A stretch of 64,000 nucleotides of DNA from a bacterium (GTDB lineage: Bacteria > Myxococcota_A > Polyangia > Nannocystales > Nannocystaceae): contig JANSYI010000016.1 of the NCBI GenBank assembly GCA_024742475.1, positions 1 to 64,000 of the forward strand. Direction: 5' to 3'. The position numbers and the translations under genes were made by a program. Shown here piece after piece: positions 8,300 through 15,973 of the stretch (its first letter is position 1; each line of letters begins with the position of its first letter). The notes below the pieces were generated by a model that was not told the DNA's origin, did no database searches, and saw only the letters and a list, made by a program, of their open reading frames with translations.

Positions 8300-9574
8300 T
8301 CAGCAAGCCTGCAGCGCAGCCGCAAACTCGGCAGGGGCAGCGCCGAAGCCGTCGACGACGAGCGCCTCGCGGAGCTTGTCGAGCGCGCGCTGCTGGATCT
8401 GACGGATGCGCTCGCGGGAGAGCGAGTAGACCTCGCCGATCTCGCGGAGGGTGTGGCCCTCGTTGCCGTCGAGGCCGAAACGAAGGCGAAGGATTTCCGC
8501 TTCCATGGGCCGCAGGGTGTCGAGCGCCTCGTGCAGCGCCCCGTCGAGCTCGAAGGACTCGAGGCGGGTATCGGCCGCCGGGTCCTCGTCGGCCAGCGCG
8601 TCGATGCCACGCGGCCGCGGGCTGTCTTGACTGGCCTCACGGGGGTTGTCCCGCTCGACGAGCACGCGTCCCAGACGCTCGACCTTCTCCCTGGGCACGT
8701 CGGCCAACGCGGCCAGCTCGCCCGCATCGGGCTCGCGACCGTGCTTGTGCTCGAACTCCCGGCGGACCTTGGCGAGCTTGGCTTGCAGCTCGATGACGTG
8801 CACGGGGAGACGCACCGCGCGACCGCGGTCGGACAACGCACGGCTGATCGCGTGGCGAATCCACCAGCTCCCGTAGGTGGAGAACCGGAAGCCACGGCGG
8901 GGGTCGAAGCGGTCGACGGCGGTCAGGAGGCCGACGTTGCCCTCTTGAATGAGGTCGTCGAGGCTCATGCGACCGCTGCGGAGGTAACGGTGGGCCATCG
9001 AGACCACGAGCCGGAGGTTCGCGCGGGCGAACTCGGACCGCGCCGCGTGCAGGTGCATGCGCGCGCGCTCGACCCGGCGGGCGTACGTCTCGAACCGCTC
9101 GGACTTGCGCTGCGCAGCGCGGAGCCTGAGGTGGCCTCCGTCGTTGCGTCCCCGCAGCAGGGCCTGAACCTCTGCGGTCACGAGGTCCGCGACGTCACAT
9201 GAGGGGTCGGCGTCGGCGAGCTGCTCGGCGAGGGCGACCAGCTTGGGCGAGTCTACGGTGAGCCCGCGACGCCCAAAGACCTCGCGCTGGGCGGCGCTCA
9301 GGTCGACACCTTCGCGCTTCGACTCGGGCATCGAGGCGAGGATGAGCTCGAGGATGCCTCCGTGCAGGGGCACGTACGTGAGCATCTCGGCCCAGTAGCG
9401 CTGTCGGAGCGAAAGGATCCGCTGCGCCGCAGCGAGCTCTTCTTTCGGCTGCATGAGCGACTCGCGTTCGAGCTCTTTGAAGTAGACCTCGAGCGCGTCC
9501 GTGTCGGTGCGCTGTGAAGAGCCGAAACGTTGGACAGAAGCTCGTGGGTGAATCGAAGTCGCAGCGGTTTGCAT
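8300..9574 (-). CDS. Sigma-70 family RNA polymerase factor in the carotenoid cluster
   Basis: 424 residues from an ATG at 9574 with a perfect AGGAGG site. Region 1.2 (DALEVYFKELERESLMQPKE), region 2 (ANLRLVVSMAHRYLRSG, LDDLIQEGNVGLLTAVDRFD, RFSTYGSWWIRHAISRAL), region 3 and region 4 (EILRLRFGLDG, REIGEVYSLSRERIRQIQQR) are all present, so it is a group 2/3 RpoD- or RpoH-like factor, not an ECF factor like M. xanthus CarQ. There is no large region 1.1. Its promoter region (9606-9642) has the TGTACAAGGTT motif shared with the crtI/carH region. It probably directs light- or stress-induced genes, including the cyclase fusion behind it; this is inference from position. Confidence 0.88.
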   Translation of the reverse strand: MQTAATSIHPRASVQRFGSSQRTDTDALEVYFKELERESLMQPKEELAAAQRILSLRQRYWAEMLTYVPLHGGILELILASMPESKREGVDLSAAQREVFGRRGLTVDSPKLVALAEQLADADPSCDVADLVTAEVQALLRGRNDGGHLRLRAAQRKSERFETYARRVERARMHLHAARSEFARANLRLVVSMAHRYLRSGRMSLDDLIQEGNVGLLTAVDRFDPRRGFRFSTYGSWWIRHAISRALSDRGRAVRLPVHVIELQAKLAKVRREFEHKHGREPDAGELAALADVPREKVERLGRVLVERDNPREASQDSPRPRGIDALADEDPAADTRLESFELDGALHEALDTLRPMEAEILRLRFGLDGNEGHTLREIGEVYSLSRERIRQIQQRALDKLREALVVDGFGAAPAEFAAALQAC

Positions 9575-9605
9575 CGTCAACCTCCTGTCCAACGTCTTAC
9601 CACCG

Positions 9606-9642
9606 TGTACAAGGTTTGCAAAGATCAATCGCTAGTTTGTAC
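9606..9642. promoter_or_regulatory. Candidate CarH/LitR-type operator upstream of the sigma-factor gene
   Basis: The 92-nt gap between the sigma gene and crtE holds TGTACAAGGTT (9606-9616), overlapping the palindrome TTTGCAAA (9615-9622), and TTTGTAC at 9636-9642. TGTACAAGGTT recurs exactly, on the minus strand, at 17579-17589 before crtI/carH, and TTTGCAAA recurs between crtE and crtD. LitR/CarH regulators are known to bind TTGTACA-like sites. A promoter TTGCAA-16-TAAGAC on the minus strand would lie within it. Confidence 0.6.
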
Positions 9643-9666
9643 GCTCACACCGGTGGTGCATGCGCT

Positions 9667-10569
9667 CTAGAGGGCTTGAACCGCCGAATAGGCCGTACTC
9701 TCGGGCTGTACAGCCTTCTGTTCCATCTGAGGGAACAGCGCTTTGCACAGGCTCATCGCCCAGAGGACGAAGTCGTCTCGACCTTCTACAGAGGGCACGC
9801 AGGTGAACATCGAGTTGCACAAGGTTTGAAGACGCTCGCACGCGCCCCCCACCCCGAGCTCTCGCGCCGCTGAGGGCCGGTCGTTCCGATGGTCCTGACC
9901 GACGGGTTTGCCCAGCGCTTTGGCCGAGCCCACCAGATCCATGATGTCGTCGGCGATCTGATAGGCCTCGCCCAGCCTCGAGCCGACGGGGAGCCACGCC
10001 GCAGGGTCTCCACCCCCGGCGATCGCTCCCGCGGAGACGGCCGCTTCGAACAGTGCGCCGGTCTTGGCGCGGTGATACAGACGCAGGTTGGGCGCGGGCT
10101 CGGATTCCCACGCCTGGCCCGCCACGATTCCGCGGATCGCTCCCACGGAGCGGGCCACGGTCGCGACCAAGGGCCCCAGGAGCATCGGATTCGATGCGCA
10201 GCCGCGGCCGAGCACCTCGAAGGCGCCCGCGATGAGCGCATCACCGACGAGGACCGCCAGAGGCTCGCCGTGTTCGACGTGAACGGTGGCGCGCCCGCGA
10301 CGCAGAGGTGCGTCGTCGAAGCAGGGCAGGTCGTCGTGGACGAGCGACGCGCAGTGCAGAAACTCGATGGCGGAGGCTGCTGCGGCCGCCACCTGGGCAT
10401 CCCCGCGTCCGCACGCCTTGGACACGGACAGCACCAAGCGGGGTCGCACCCGACCACCGCCACCGAAGACGGCGTGACGCATCGCGGCCTCGAGCCGAGG
10501 GGGCGTCGTTGGCCCGGTGATCCACTCGAAAGCTCGTTCCAGGCATCTCTCGGCCTCGTGGCGACCCAT
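9667..10569 (-). CDS. crtE: Geranylgeranyl diphosphate synthase
   Basis: About 300 residues from the ATG at 10569 (MGRHEAERCL). It condenses isopentenyl diphosphate with allylic diphosphates to C20 GGPP, the precursor of phytoene. The two aspartate-rich motifs that hold magnesium-diphosphate are visible as DDLPCFDD and DDIMD, with GGGGRVRPRL and the FLHCASLVHDD lead-in. An upstream ATG at 10635 is in frame, but the predicted promoter (TTGACA at 10599-10604, CACACT-like -10 at 10577-10582) lies inside that extension, so the shorter start is preferred and the message would be nearly leaderless. It diverges from crtD with about 90 nt between. Confidence 0.93.
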   Translation of the reverse strand: MGRHEAERCLERAFEWITGPTTPPRLEAAMRHAVFGGGGRVRPRLVLSVSKACGRGDAQVAAAAASAIEFLHCASLVHDDLPCFDDAPLRRGRATVHVEHGEPLAVLVGDALIAGAFEVLGRGCASNPMLLGPLVATVARSVGAIRGIVAGQAWESEPAPNLRLYHRAKTGALFEAAVSAGAIAGGGDPAAWLPVGSRLGEAYQIADDIMDLVGSAKALGKPVGQDHRNDRPSAARELGVGGACERLQTLCNSMFTCVPSVEGRDDFVLWAMSLCKALFPQMEQKAVQPESTAYSAVQAL

Positions 10570-10576
10570 GCCTGAG

Positions 10577-10648
10577 AGTGTGTCGAAGGAAGTAGGTTTG
10601 TCAATCCTTTTGCAAAGCATGGACGCGGCCTGCATGGTGCACTACGCT
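10577..10648. promoter_or_regulatory. Divergent crtE/crtD promoter region with candidate light-regulator sites
   Basis: For crtE (minus): TTGACA (10599-10604), a 16-bp spacer and CACACT-like -10 (10577-10582), 7 nt before its ATG. For crtD (plus): TGGACG (10620-10625), a 17-bp spacer and TACGCT (10643-10648), 11 nt before its ATG. TTGTCAA (10598-10604) overlaps the crtE -35, and TTTGCAAA lies at 10609-10616. A regulator bound here could block crtE directly. Confidence 0.55.
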
Positions 10649-10659
10649 GTCCGAGAACG

Positions 10660-12231
10660 ATGGATAGGCACGACCGACCCACTCCCTCAACCTTGGACAC
10701 GATCGTCGTCGGCGGTGGCGTCGGGGGGTTGTCCGCTGCGCTGCGCATCGCGGGCGCTGGCGCGCGTGTTGCGGTGCTCGAGCGTGCCGCCGAAGTCGGG
10801 GGCAAGATGCGGGTCGTTCGCGCAGGCGGCCAAGAGATCGACGCCGGCCCCACCGTGCTGACCATGCGGAGCGTGTTCGAGTCGCTGTGGGCAGATGCCG
10901 GGCTCGACTTCCACGCCGCGGTGCCGACGCAGCGGCTCGAAGTCCTCGCGCGACACGGCTGGAGCGACGGCGCGACCTTGGATCTGTTCGCCGAGGTCGA
11001 CCGCTCCGCCGAGGCCATCGCTGCGTTCGCCGGCCGCAAGGAGGCCGACGCGTTTCGAAGGTTTCACGCGCACGCGGAGATGATCTTGGAGACCACGCGC
11101 GCTCCGTTCATCGAAGCCGAGACGCCGGGCATCCTCGCGGGCCTCTCCAACACCGGGCCTCGTGGCCTGTGGCAGCTCATGAAGATCGACTGGCATCGGT
11201 CGCTGTGGCGCACGCTCGGCTCGTTCTTCAAGGACGCCAGGCTTCGCCAGCTCTTCGCGCGATACGCCACCTACTACGGCTCCAACCCGTTCTCCGCCCC
11301 GGGGACGCTGTCCCTGATCGCGGCGGTCGAACAGGCGGGCGTCTGGCGCGTCGAGGGAGGCATGATGACGCTCGCCCGCGCCACGGCCGACGCCATCGAG
11401 CGACTCGGGGGCGAGGTCCATACCAACGCCGAGGTCGTCGCGATCGAGACCGACAGCGACGGAGTCACCGGCGTTCGCTTGGCAGACGGCCGAATGCTGT
11501 CGGCCAAGTCGGTGGTGTTCAATGGGAGCCCCGCGGCGTTGTCCGCCGGATTGCTCGGCGAGCCGTGCCGACGCGCGGCCAGCTCAAAACGCCCCACCCC
11601 CTCGCTCTCGGCGATGACCTTCTGCGGGATCGGACAGGCCCGGGGCTTCGACCTGCAGTGGCACAACGTCTTCTTCTCCGACGACTACGAGGCGGAGTTC
11701 GAGGCGATCTTCGAGCAGGGGCGCATCCCCGACCAGCCCACCACGTACATCTGCGCGCAGGACCGAGGACGGCTGCACGAAGCACGGGCCGACGAGCGGC
11801 TCTTCTGCCTGATCAACGCGCCCGCCCGCGGCGACGCTCACGACTTCGAACAGGACATCGACACATGCCACACCAACATGAAGCAGCTGCTCTCTCGTTG
11901 CGGTCTGGAACTGACCCTGCAGGACTCCGTCGTCACGACGCCGACCCAGTTCGCCTCGATGTTCCCGCAGACGCGCGGGGCGCTGTACGGGCCCGCCACC
12001 CATGGAGCGACCGCAGCGTTCGCCCGACCGGGCGCGAGCACGAAGATCCCAGGGCTCTTCTTGGTCGGTGGGGACGCGCACCCCGGAGCCGGCGTGCCGA
12101 TGGTGACGCTGGGGGGCCGCATCGCGGCCGACAGGGTCTTCGACCACTTGGGTTTGACGCATCCGTCCCCGCGGGCGGCTACGCGTGGTGGTACGTCGAC
12201 GCGTTCAGCGAAGATGGCGAGCTCGCGCTGA
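10660..12231 (+). CDS. crtD: Carotenoid 3,4-desaturase-like FAD enzyme (CrtD/CrtI family)
   Basis: 523 residues in the observed frame. N-terminal FAD motif IVVGGGVGGLSAALRIAGAG, the VGGKMRV and IDAGPTVLTM blocks, and the family C-terminal signature LVGGDAHPGAGVPMVTLGGR. The spacing and MRSVFESLWADAGLDF block fit CrtD (hydroxycarotenoid 3,4-desaturase) better than phytoene desaturase, and the next gene is crtC, the usual partner. Family homology appears to end near RIAADRVFDHL (about 12147); the last 25 residues look like out-of-frame read-through of the crtC start. This suggests a frameshift or an unusual coupling of crtD and crtC. Confidence 0.87.
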   Translation: MDRHDRPTPSTLDTIVVGGGVGGLSAALRIAGAGARVAVLERAAEVGGKMRVVRAGGQEIDAGPTVLTMRSVFESLWADAGLDFHAAVPTQRLEVLARHGWSDGATLDLFAEVDRSAEAIAAFAGRKEADAFRRFHAHAEMILETTRAPFIEAETPGILAGLSNTGPRGLWQLMKIDWHRSLWRTLGSFFKDARLRQLFARYATYYGSNPFSAPGTLSLIAAVEQAGVWRVEGGMMTLARATADAIERLGGEVHTNAEVVAIETDSDGVTGVRLADGRMLSAKSVVFNGSPAALSAGLLGEPCRRAASSKRPTPSLSAMTFCGIGQARGFDLQWHNVFFSDDYEAEFEAIFEQGRIPDQPTTYICAQDRGRLHEARADERLFCLINAPARGDAHDFEQDIDTCHTNMKQLLSRCGLELTLQDSVVTTPTQFASMFPQTRGALYGPATHGATAAFARPGASTKIPGLFLVGGDAHPGAGVPMVTLGGRIAADRVFDHLGLTHPSPRAATRGGTSTRSAKMASSR

Positions 12232-13070
12232 CGCTCATCTTCTTCGTCGGGTCGGTCTTCTCCCCCACCTACTACGCCGCCCGGCAGCGAGATCCCGCAA
12301 TGCCGGCCGCGTCGGTCTGTGCCGTGAACGCAGTGCTGTATCGACCCGGCGGGGGGGCGTGGAGTCTCACCGAGGCGCGCCCGCAGAGCATCGAGCGCCG
12401 CGCCGACGTCTTCGCGCTTTCGGGATCTCGCATCGAGCGAGACGCCGACACGCTCACCGTGCACCTCGACGAACGCACGGCGCCGTGGGGGCGCGCCCTC
12501 CGGGGCCGCGTCCGCATCGACCTGCTCGCAGGCGCGCCGAGCCCCTTCACCCTCGACCAGCATGGCGACCACCACTGGTGGCCGCTGGGTGCTCGAGCTC
12601 GGGCCGAGGTCGAGCTCGACGCGCCGGCCGTCCGATTTCGCGGCAGCGCGTATCACGACTGCAACTTCGGCCGCGTCCCGCTCGAGGACTCGTTCGACTC
12701 GTGGAACTGGTCGCGGGCGGAGGTCGGGGACGATGTCTGCATCACCTATGACGTGCACGAGGTCGACGGGACCCAGCGTCCCTTCGGGGTTCGGCTCGCA
12801 GGCGGCGACGTCGAGCCCCTGGTCGCGCCCGTCGCGACCGACCTCGCTCCTGGGCGTTGGGGCGTACGTCGACAGACCCGTGCACACGGCGAAGCGTCGG
12901 TGCTGCGGACCCTCGAAGACACCCCCTTCTACACGCGCTCGCTGCTGCGAACGACGCTGGACGGGCGCCCGGCCCTCGCAATGCACGAGAGCCTGTCGAT
13001 GCAACGATTCGTCCAGCCTTGGGTGCAGTTCTTGCTGCCGTTCCGCATCCGGAGAGGGTGGAGGGCATGA
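12150..13070 (+). CDS. crtC: Carotenoid 1,2-hydratase, no normal start codon in frame
   Basis: About 306 residues. It adds water across the terminal double bond of acyclic psi-ends to give a tertiary hydroxyl. Family signatures are GGYAWWYVDAFSEDGELALT at the N-terminus, FVGSVFSPTYY, QHGDHHWWPLG, and the RFRGSAYHDCNFGRVPLED block. The frame is open far upstream, but between the end of crtD homology and GFDASVPAGGYAWW there is no ATG, GTG or TTG; the first in-frame ATG (12300) would delete conserved residues. The start given is the likely homology boundary. A -1 shift from crtD near 12150 would fuse the two enzymes. It ends in ATGA overlap with the glycosyltransferase gene. Confidence 0.8.
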   Translation, partial: GFDASVPAGGYAWWYVDAFSEDGELALTLIFFVGSVFSPTYYAARQRDPAMPAASVCAVNAVLYRPGGGAWSLTEARPQSIERRADVFALSGSRIERDADTLTVHLDERTAPWGRALRGRVRIDLLAGAPSPFTLDQHGDHHWWPLGARARAEVELDAPAVRFRGSAYHDCNFGRVPLEDSFDSWNWSRAEVGDDVCITYDVHEVDGTQRPFGVRLAGGDVEPLVAPVATDLAPGRWGVRRQTRAHGEASVLRTLEDTPFYTRSLLRTTLDGRPALAMHESLSMQRFVQPWVQFLLPFRIRRGWRA

Positions 13071-14236
13071 ACGCCGCCGCCCTGCTGCTCACGGCGGGCG
13101 CCACGACGTGGGCTGCCGTGTACACGATGATCTCCGGCGTCGCGCTCGCCCGCGCGGCGCGGAGGGGCCTCGCGCCGGGCCCGACCCAGGCGAGCGACGT
13201 GCTGCTGGTTCGGCCGTGCACCGGCGATGACGCCACCCTCGAGCCTGCGCTGCGCTCCACCGCCTCGCTGAAGCATCGCGGGTCGCTCCAGGTCCTCTTC
13301 ACGGTCGACAGCCCTGCCGACCCCGCGTGGCCGATCGTTCGGCGGGCTGCGAGCTGGCTGCGGGAGCGAGGCGTCTGTGCCGACGCCGTGGTCGCCCCGA
13401 CGTTCGCGTACAACCGCAAGGTTGGACAGCTCGCCGAGGTCACCCGTCTGGCCGACGCCGATATCGTCATGTGCGTCGACGCCGACGTCGACCTCAGTGG
13501 GTTCGACCTCGACGTCTTCGTCACGCCGCTGCGCACGGGCACGGTCGGCGCGGTCTGGGCCCCCCCGGTCGAGGTCGGCGCCCTCGAAGGATGGGGCGAC
13601 CGAGCCTCCGCCGCGGTGCTCGGCGCGTCGATGCACGCCTTCAGCCTGCTCGGCGAGCTGGACGAGGGCGGTCTGGTCGGCAAGACGTTCGCGGTCCGCA
13701 CGGAGGCGCTGCACCAGGTCGGCGGTTTCGACGGGCTCACCGAGCACCTCGGCGAGGACATGGAGCTCGCCAAGCGACTGCGCGCGCGCGGATGGCCGAC
13801 GGCGATGAGGCGCATGCCCGTGCGGGCGATGGCTACCGGGCGCAGCCTCGAAGCCACCCTCGCGCGCTACACCCGCTGGCTGTGGGTGATTCGGGCGCAG
13901 CGACCGAGCCTGCTCGCGTCCTACCCCCTGCTCCTCGCGGCCGCCCCGCTGCTGCTCGCCCTGCTCCTCGTCCTCTCCACCCTCGCCCCGGCCTGGGCCC
14001 TGGGTCTCGGGGCGCTCGTCATGGTGACGCGCGTCGGCGTCGCGGTCGGTGCAGCGATCCCCCGTGGACGGGTGGTGGCCGCGGCGAGCTACGAGTGGCT
14101 GCTCGCCGACATCGTCCTGCTCATCGCCTTCGTGCGCGCGCTCGGTCGTCCCGAGGTGACCTGGCGCGGGCGAACGCTGCGCCTGGGCGACGGCGGACGC
14201 TTGGCTGCGCTCGAGCCAAGCCCCGACGGGGCCTAG
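13067..14236 (+). CDS. Membrane glycosyltransferase, probable carotenoid glycosyltransferase
   Basis: 389 residues, starting in the ATGA overlap with crtC. An N-terminal membrane anchor (AAALLLTAGATTWAAVYTMI) precedes a GT-A fold of the GT2/GT21 type: CVDADVD for the metal/UDP-sugar site, HLGEDMELAK for the base, and RYTRW, the (Q/R)xxRW motif. Three or more C-terminal hydrophobic helices follow. The architecture resembles CruC (carotenoid) and HpnI/ceramide glucosyltransferases. Translational coupling to crtC, which makes the hydroxyl acceptor, favours a carotenoid tail as substrate. The acyltransferase needed to finish a glycoside ester is encoded tail-to-tail 10 nt away. Confidence 0.82.
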   Translation: MNAAALLLTAGATTWAAVYTMISGVALARAARRGLAPGPTQASDVLLVRPCTGDDATLEPALRSTASLKHRGSLQVLFTVDSPADPAWPIVRRAASWLRERGVCADAVVAPTFAYNRKVGQLAEVTRLADADIVMCVDADVDLSGFDLDVFVTPLRTGTVGAVWAPPVEVGALEGWGDRASAAVLGASMHAFSLLGELDEGGLVGKTFAVRTEALHQVGGFDGLTEHLGEDMELAKRLRARGWPTAMRRMPVRAMATGRSLEATLARYTRWLWVIRAQRPSLLASYPLLLAAAPLLLALLLVLSTLAPAWALGLGALVMVTRVGVAVGAAIPRGRVVAAASYEWLLADIVLLIAFVRALGRPEVTWRGRTLRLGDGGRLAALEPSPDGA

Positions 14237-14246
14237 AGCGTCGCGC

Positions 14247-15044
14247 TCAGGTCTCCGTCGTGGTCTCCGCGCTGCTGCGCTTCGGCTCTGGCAGCGCCGC
14301 GCGGATGCCGATCTGGCGCGGCTGTAGCCACCCGGCGACCGCGTCCAACCACGCAGTCGCCCAGCCGCTGAGCTTCGACTCGGGGCTGTGCAGTAGCGTC
14401 TCGAACCCCTGAGCGCGCGACTCGAGCTGTAGGCGGATCCTCTCGCGCTCCCGATCGACCGCCTGCGCTTGCATGTCGCGATCCGCGGCGTGCTCGGGCG
14501 TCAGCGGATCGCCGACGCTGACGTAGACATGCGGGCGCTCATCCCCTTCGAACACGAAGGCGAGCGCGACCGGAACGACGCGCGCGTTCGGGACGCGCCG
14601 CGCGATGCCTGCCGCCCCGAGCTCGAAGCGCAGCGGCACGTGAGGCGGCTGCTCCTGCCCCTGCGGGAACACCCAGACGACATGTCCGCGGTGCTGCAGG
14701 AGGTCGATGGCGTATCGAGACGCTCGTGCGCCATCGCGGCGGGACGTCCGGTCCACGCCGAAGCATCCCGCCCACCGGAAGAACCGAAGGCGGCGCAGGT
14801 TGGCCGCCTCCATCATGCCGAAGGTCTGCGCCCCACGCAGGCAGCGCTCACCGAGCCACAGCGCGACGAGAGCGTCCCACCATGACGAATGGTTGGCAAC
14901 GACCAGCGTCGGCGCCTCATCCACCGCCGCTTGCAGCGTGGTCAGTCCGCGAACGTGCACCGCCGCGAAGCTCTCCCGCAGCCGCCCGGTCGCGTGGCGG
15001 GCAAACCACCGTAGGAACGGCGACCAGCGGACCGCCGGGATCAT
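14247..15044 (-). CDS. Acyltransferase of the PlsC type, probable carotenoid glycoside acyltransferase
   Basis: 265 residues with the HX4D catalytic motif in NHSSWWDALVA, the FPQGQEQPP motif (equivalent to the FPEGTR acyl-acceptor block) and VVPVALAFVF. The ATG at 15044 overlaps the crtB stop (ATGA), so a longer frame through crtB is shadow. It is related to 1-acyl-glycerol-3-phosphate acyltransferases; CruD of green sulfur bacteria belongs to the same broad family and acylates carotenoid sugars. Co-transcription with crtI and crtB supports that role over a general phospholipid function. The acyl chain cannot be predicted. Confidence 0.8.
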   Translation of the reverse strand: MIPAVRWSPFLRWFARHATGRLRESFAAVHVRGLTTLQAAVDEAPTLVVANHSSWWDALVALWLGERCLRGAQTFGMMEAANLRRLRFFRWAGCFGVDRTSRRDGARASRYAIDLLQHRGHVVWVFPQGQEQPPHVPLRFELGAAGIARRVPNARVVPVALAFVFEGDERPHVYVSVGDPLTPEHAADRDMQAQAVDRERERIRLQLESRAQGFETLLHSPESKLSGWATAWLDAVAGWLQPRQIGIRAALPEPKRSSAETTTET

Positions 15045-15973
15045 GGCAGGAGGAACTCGACCTCTCGAAGCGGTGCCGCGTCCAGCCCGTCCTCGTCGCC
15101 GCGGGTCTGCCACCACGCACGGGCGAGAAGCCACAGCTTTCGCGGCAGGCCGACCCTGGCTCTGCCCGACACCGAGTCGAAGTTGCGGCCCGCGACGACG
15201 CGGCCGATGTCCGCGTAGATGAGCCCCGCCGCGCGGATCGCAGGGCGGCAGTCGGAGGGGAGCGCGCCGATGCCCGGCTGCGCGCGCTCGTAGAGCCGCG
15301 ACGCTTCGCGGAGCAGGCGTTCGACCGCTCGACCGACGGCGGGCTCGAACGAAGGCGCGGCGAGCCACGCCTGGCAGTCGAGCCCCTCCTCCTCGAGCCA
15401 GTCCTCGGGGACGTAGATTCGACCGCGCCGGGCGTCTTCGCCGACGTCGCGGCAGATGTTGGTCAGCTGCATCGCAGCCCCCAGGTCGCACGCCCGCGCG
15501 AGGGTGTCGCGGTCTCGCACGCCCATGAGATAGGTCATCACCACCCCGACCGCCGAGGCCACGCGCGCCGAGTAGGCCAGCACATCCGACAGGGTCCGAT
15601 AGCGGCGCTCCGCGGCGTCCCACTCGAACCCCTCGAGCAAGGCCGAGAACGGCGCCTTGGGCATCTCGTGCCGCTGCACCACGCGGGCGAGCGCACGGTC
15701 CACCGCGTTGTGCTCGGGCTGGTCGGCGAAGAGCCGATCGAGCCGAACGTGCAGGCGCGCCACGGCCCGCGCCGGGTCTCCACTCTCGTCGACGGCGTCG
15801 TCGGCGACCCGACAGAACGCGTAGAAGACGGCCGCGTCATCGCGCATGCGGCTGGGCAGCAGCCACGACGCCGCGGAGAAGCTCTTGCTGCCATGGGCGA
15901 GCAAGGCCTTGCAGACGGCCAGGTCCGAGGCTGCCTCGGAGCTGACCACCAGCGCGCCTGGCTCAGGCGGCAT
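15041..15973 (-). CDS. crtB: Phytoene synthase
   Basis: 310 residues from the ATG at 15973 (MPPEPGALV), with GGTGAG 7 nt upstream; a GTG at 15985 would add four residues. It condenses two GGPP to phytoene, the first committed step. The squalene/phytoene synthase motifs are clear: FCRVADDAVDE (DxxxD, first magnesium site) and the second site in AMQLTNICRDVGEDARRGR, followed by IYVPEDWL. It overlaps crtI upstream by 11 nt and the acyltransferase downstream by 4 nt, so the three are one translationally coupled unit. Confidence 0.96.
   Translation of the reverse strand: MPPEPGALVVSSEAASDLAVCKALLAHGSKSFSAASWLLPSRMRDDAAVFYAFCRVADDAVDESGDPARAVARLHVRLDRLFADQPEHNAVDRALARVVQRHEMPKAPFSALLEGFEWDAAERRYRTLSDVLAYSARVASAVGVVMTYLMGVRDRDTLARACDLGAAMQLTNICRDVGEDARRGRIYVPEDWLEEEGLDCQAWLAAPSFEPAVGRAVERLLREASRLYERAQPGIGALPSDCRPAIRAAGLIYADIGRVVAGRNFDSVSGRARVGLPRKLWLLARAWWQTRGDEDGLDAAPLREVEFLLP

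Noticed and set aside
13067..14236. Hopanoid or ceramide glucosyltransferase (HpnI-like) as first choice for the membrane glycosyltransferase
   Set aside because: The motifs fit, but the ATGA coupling to crtC and the nearby acyltransferase favour a carotenoid substrate; kept as alternative only.
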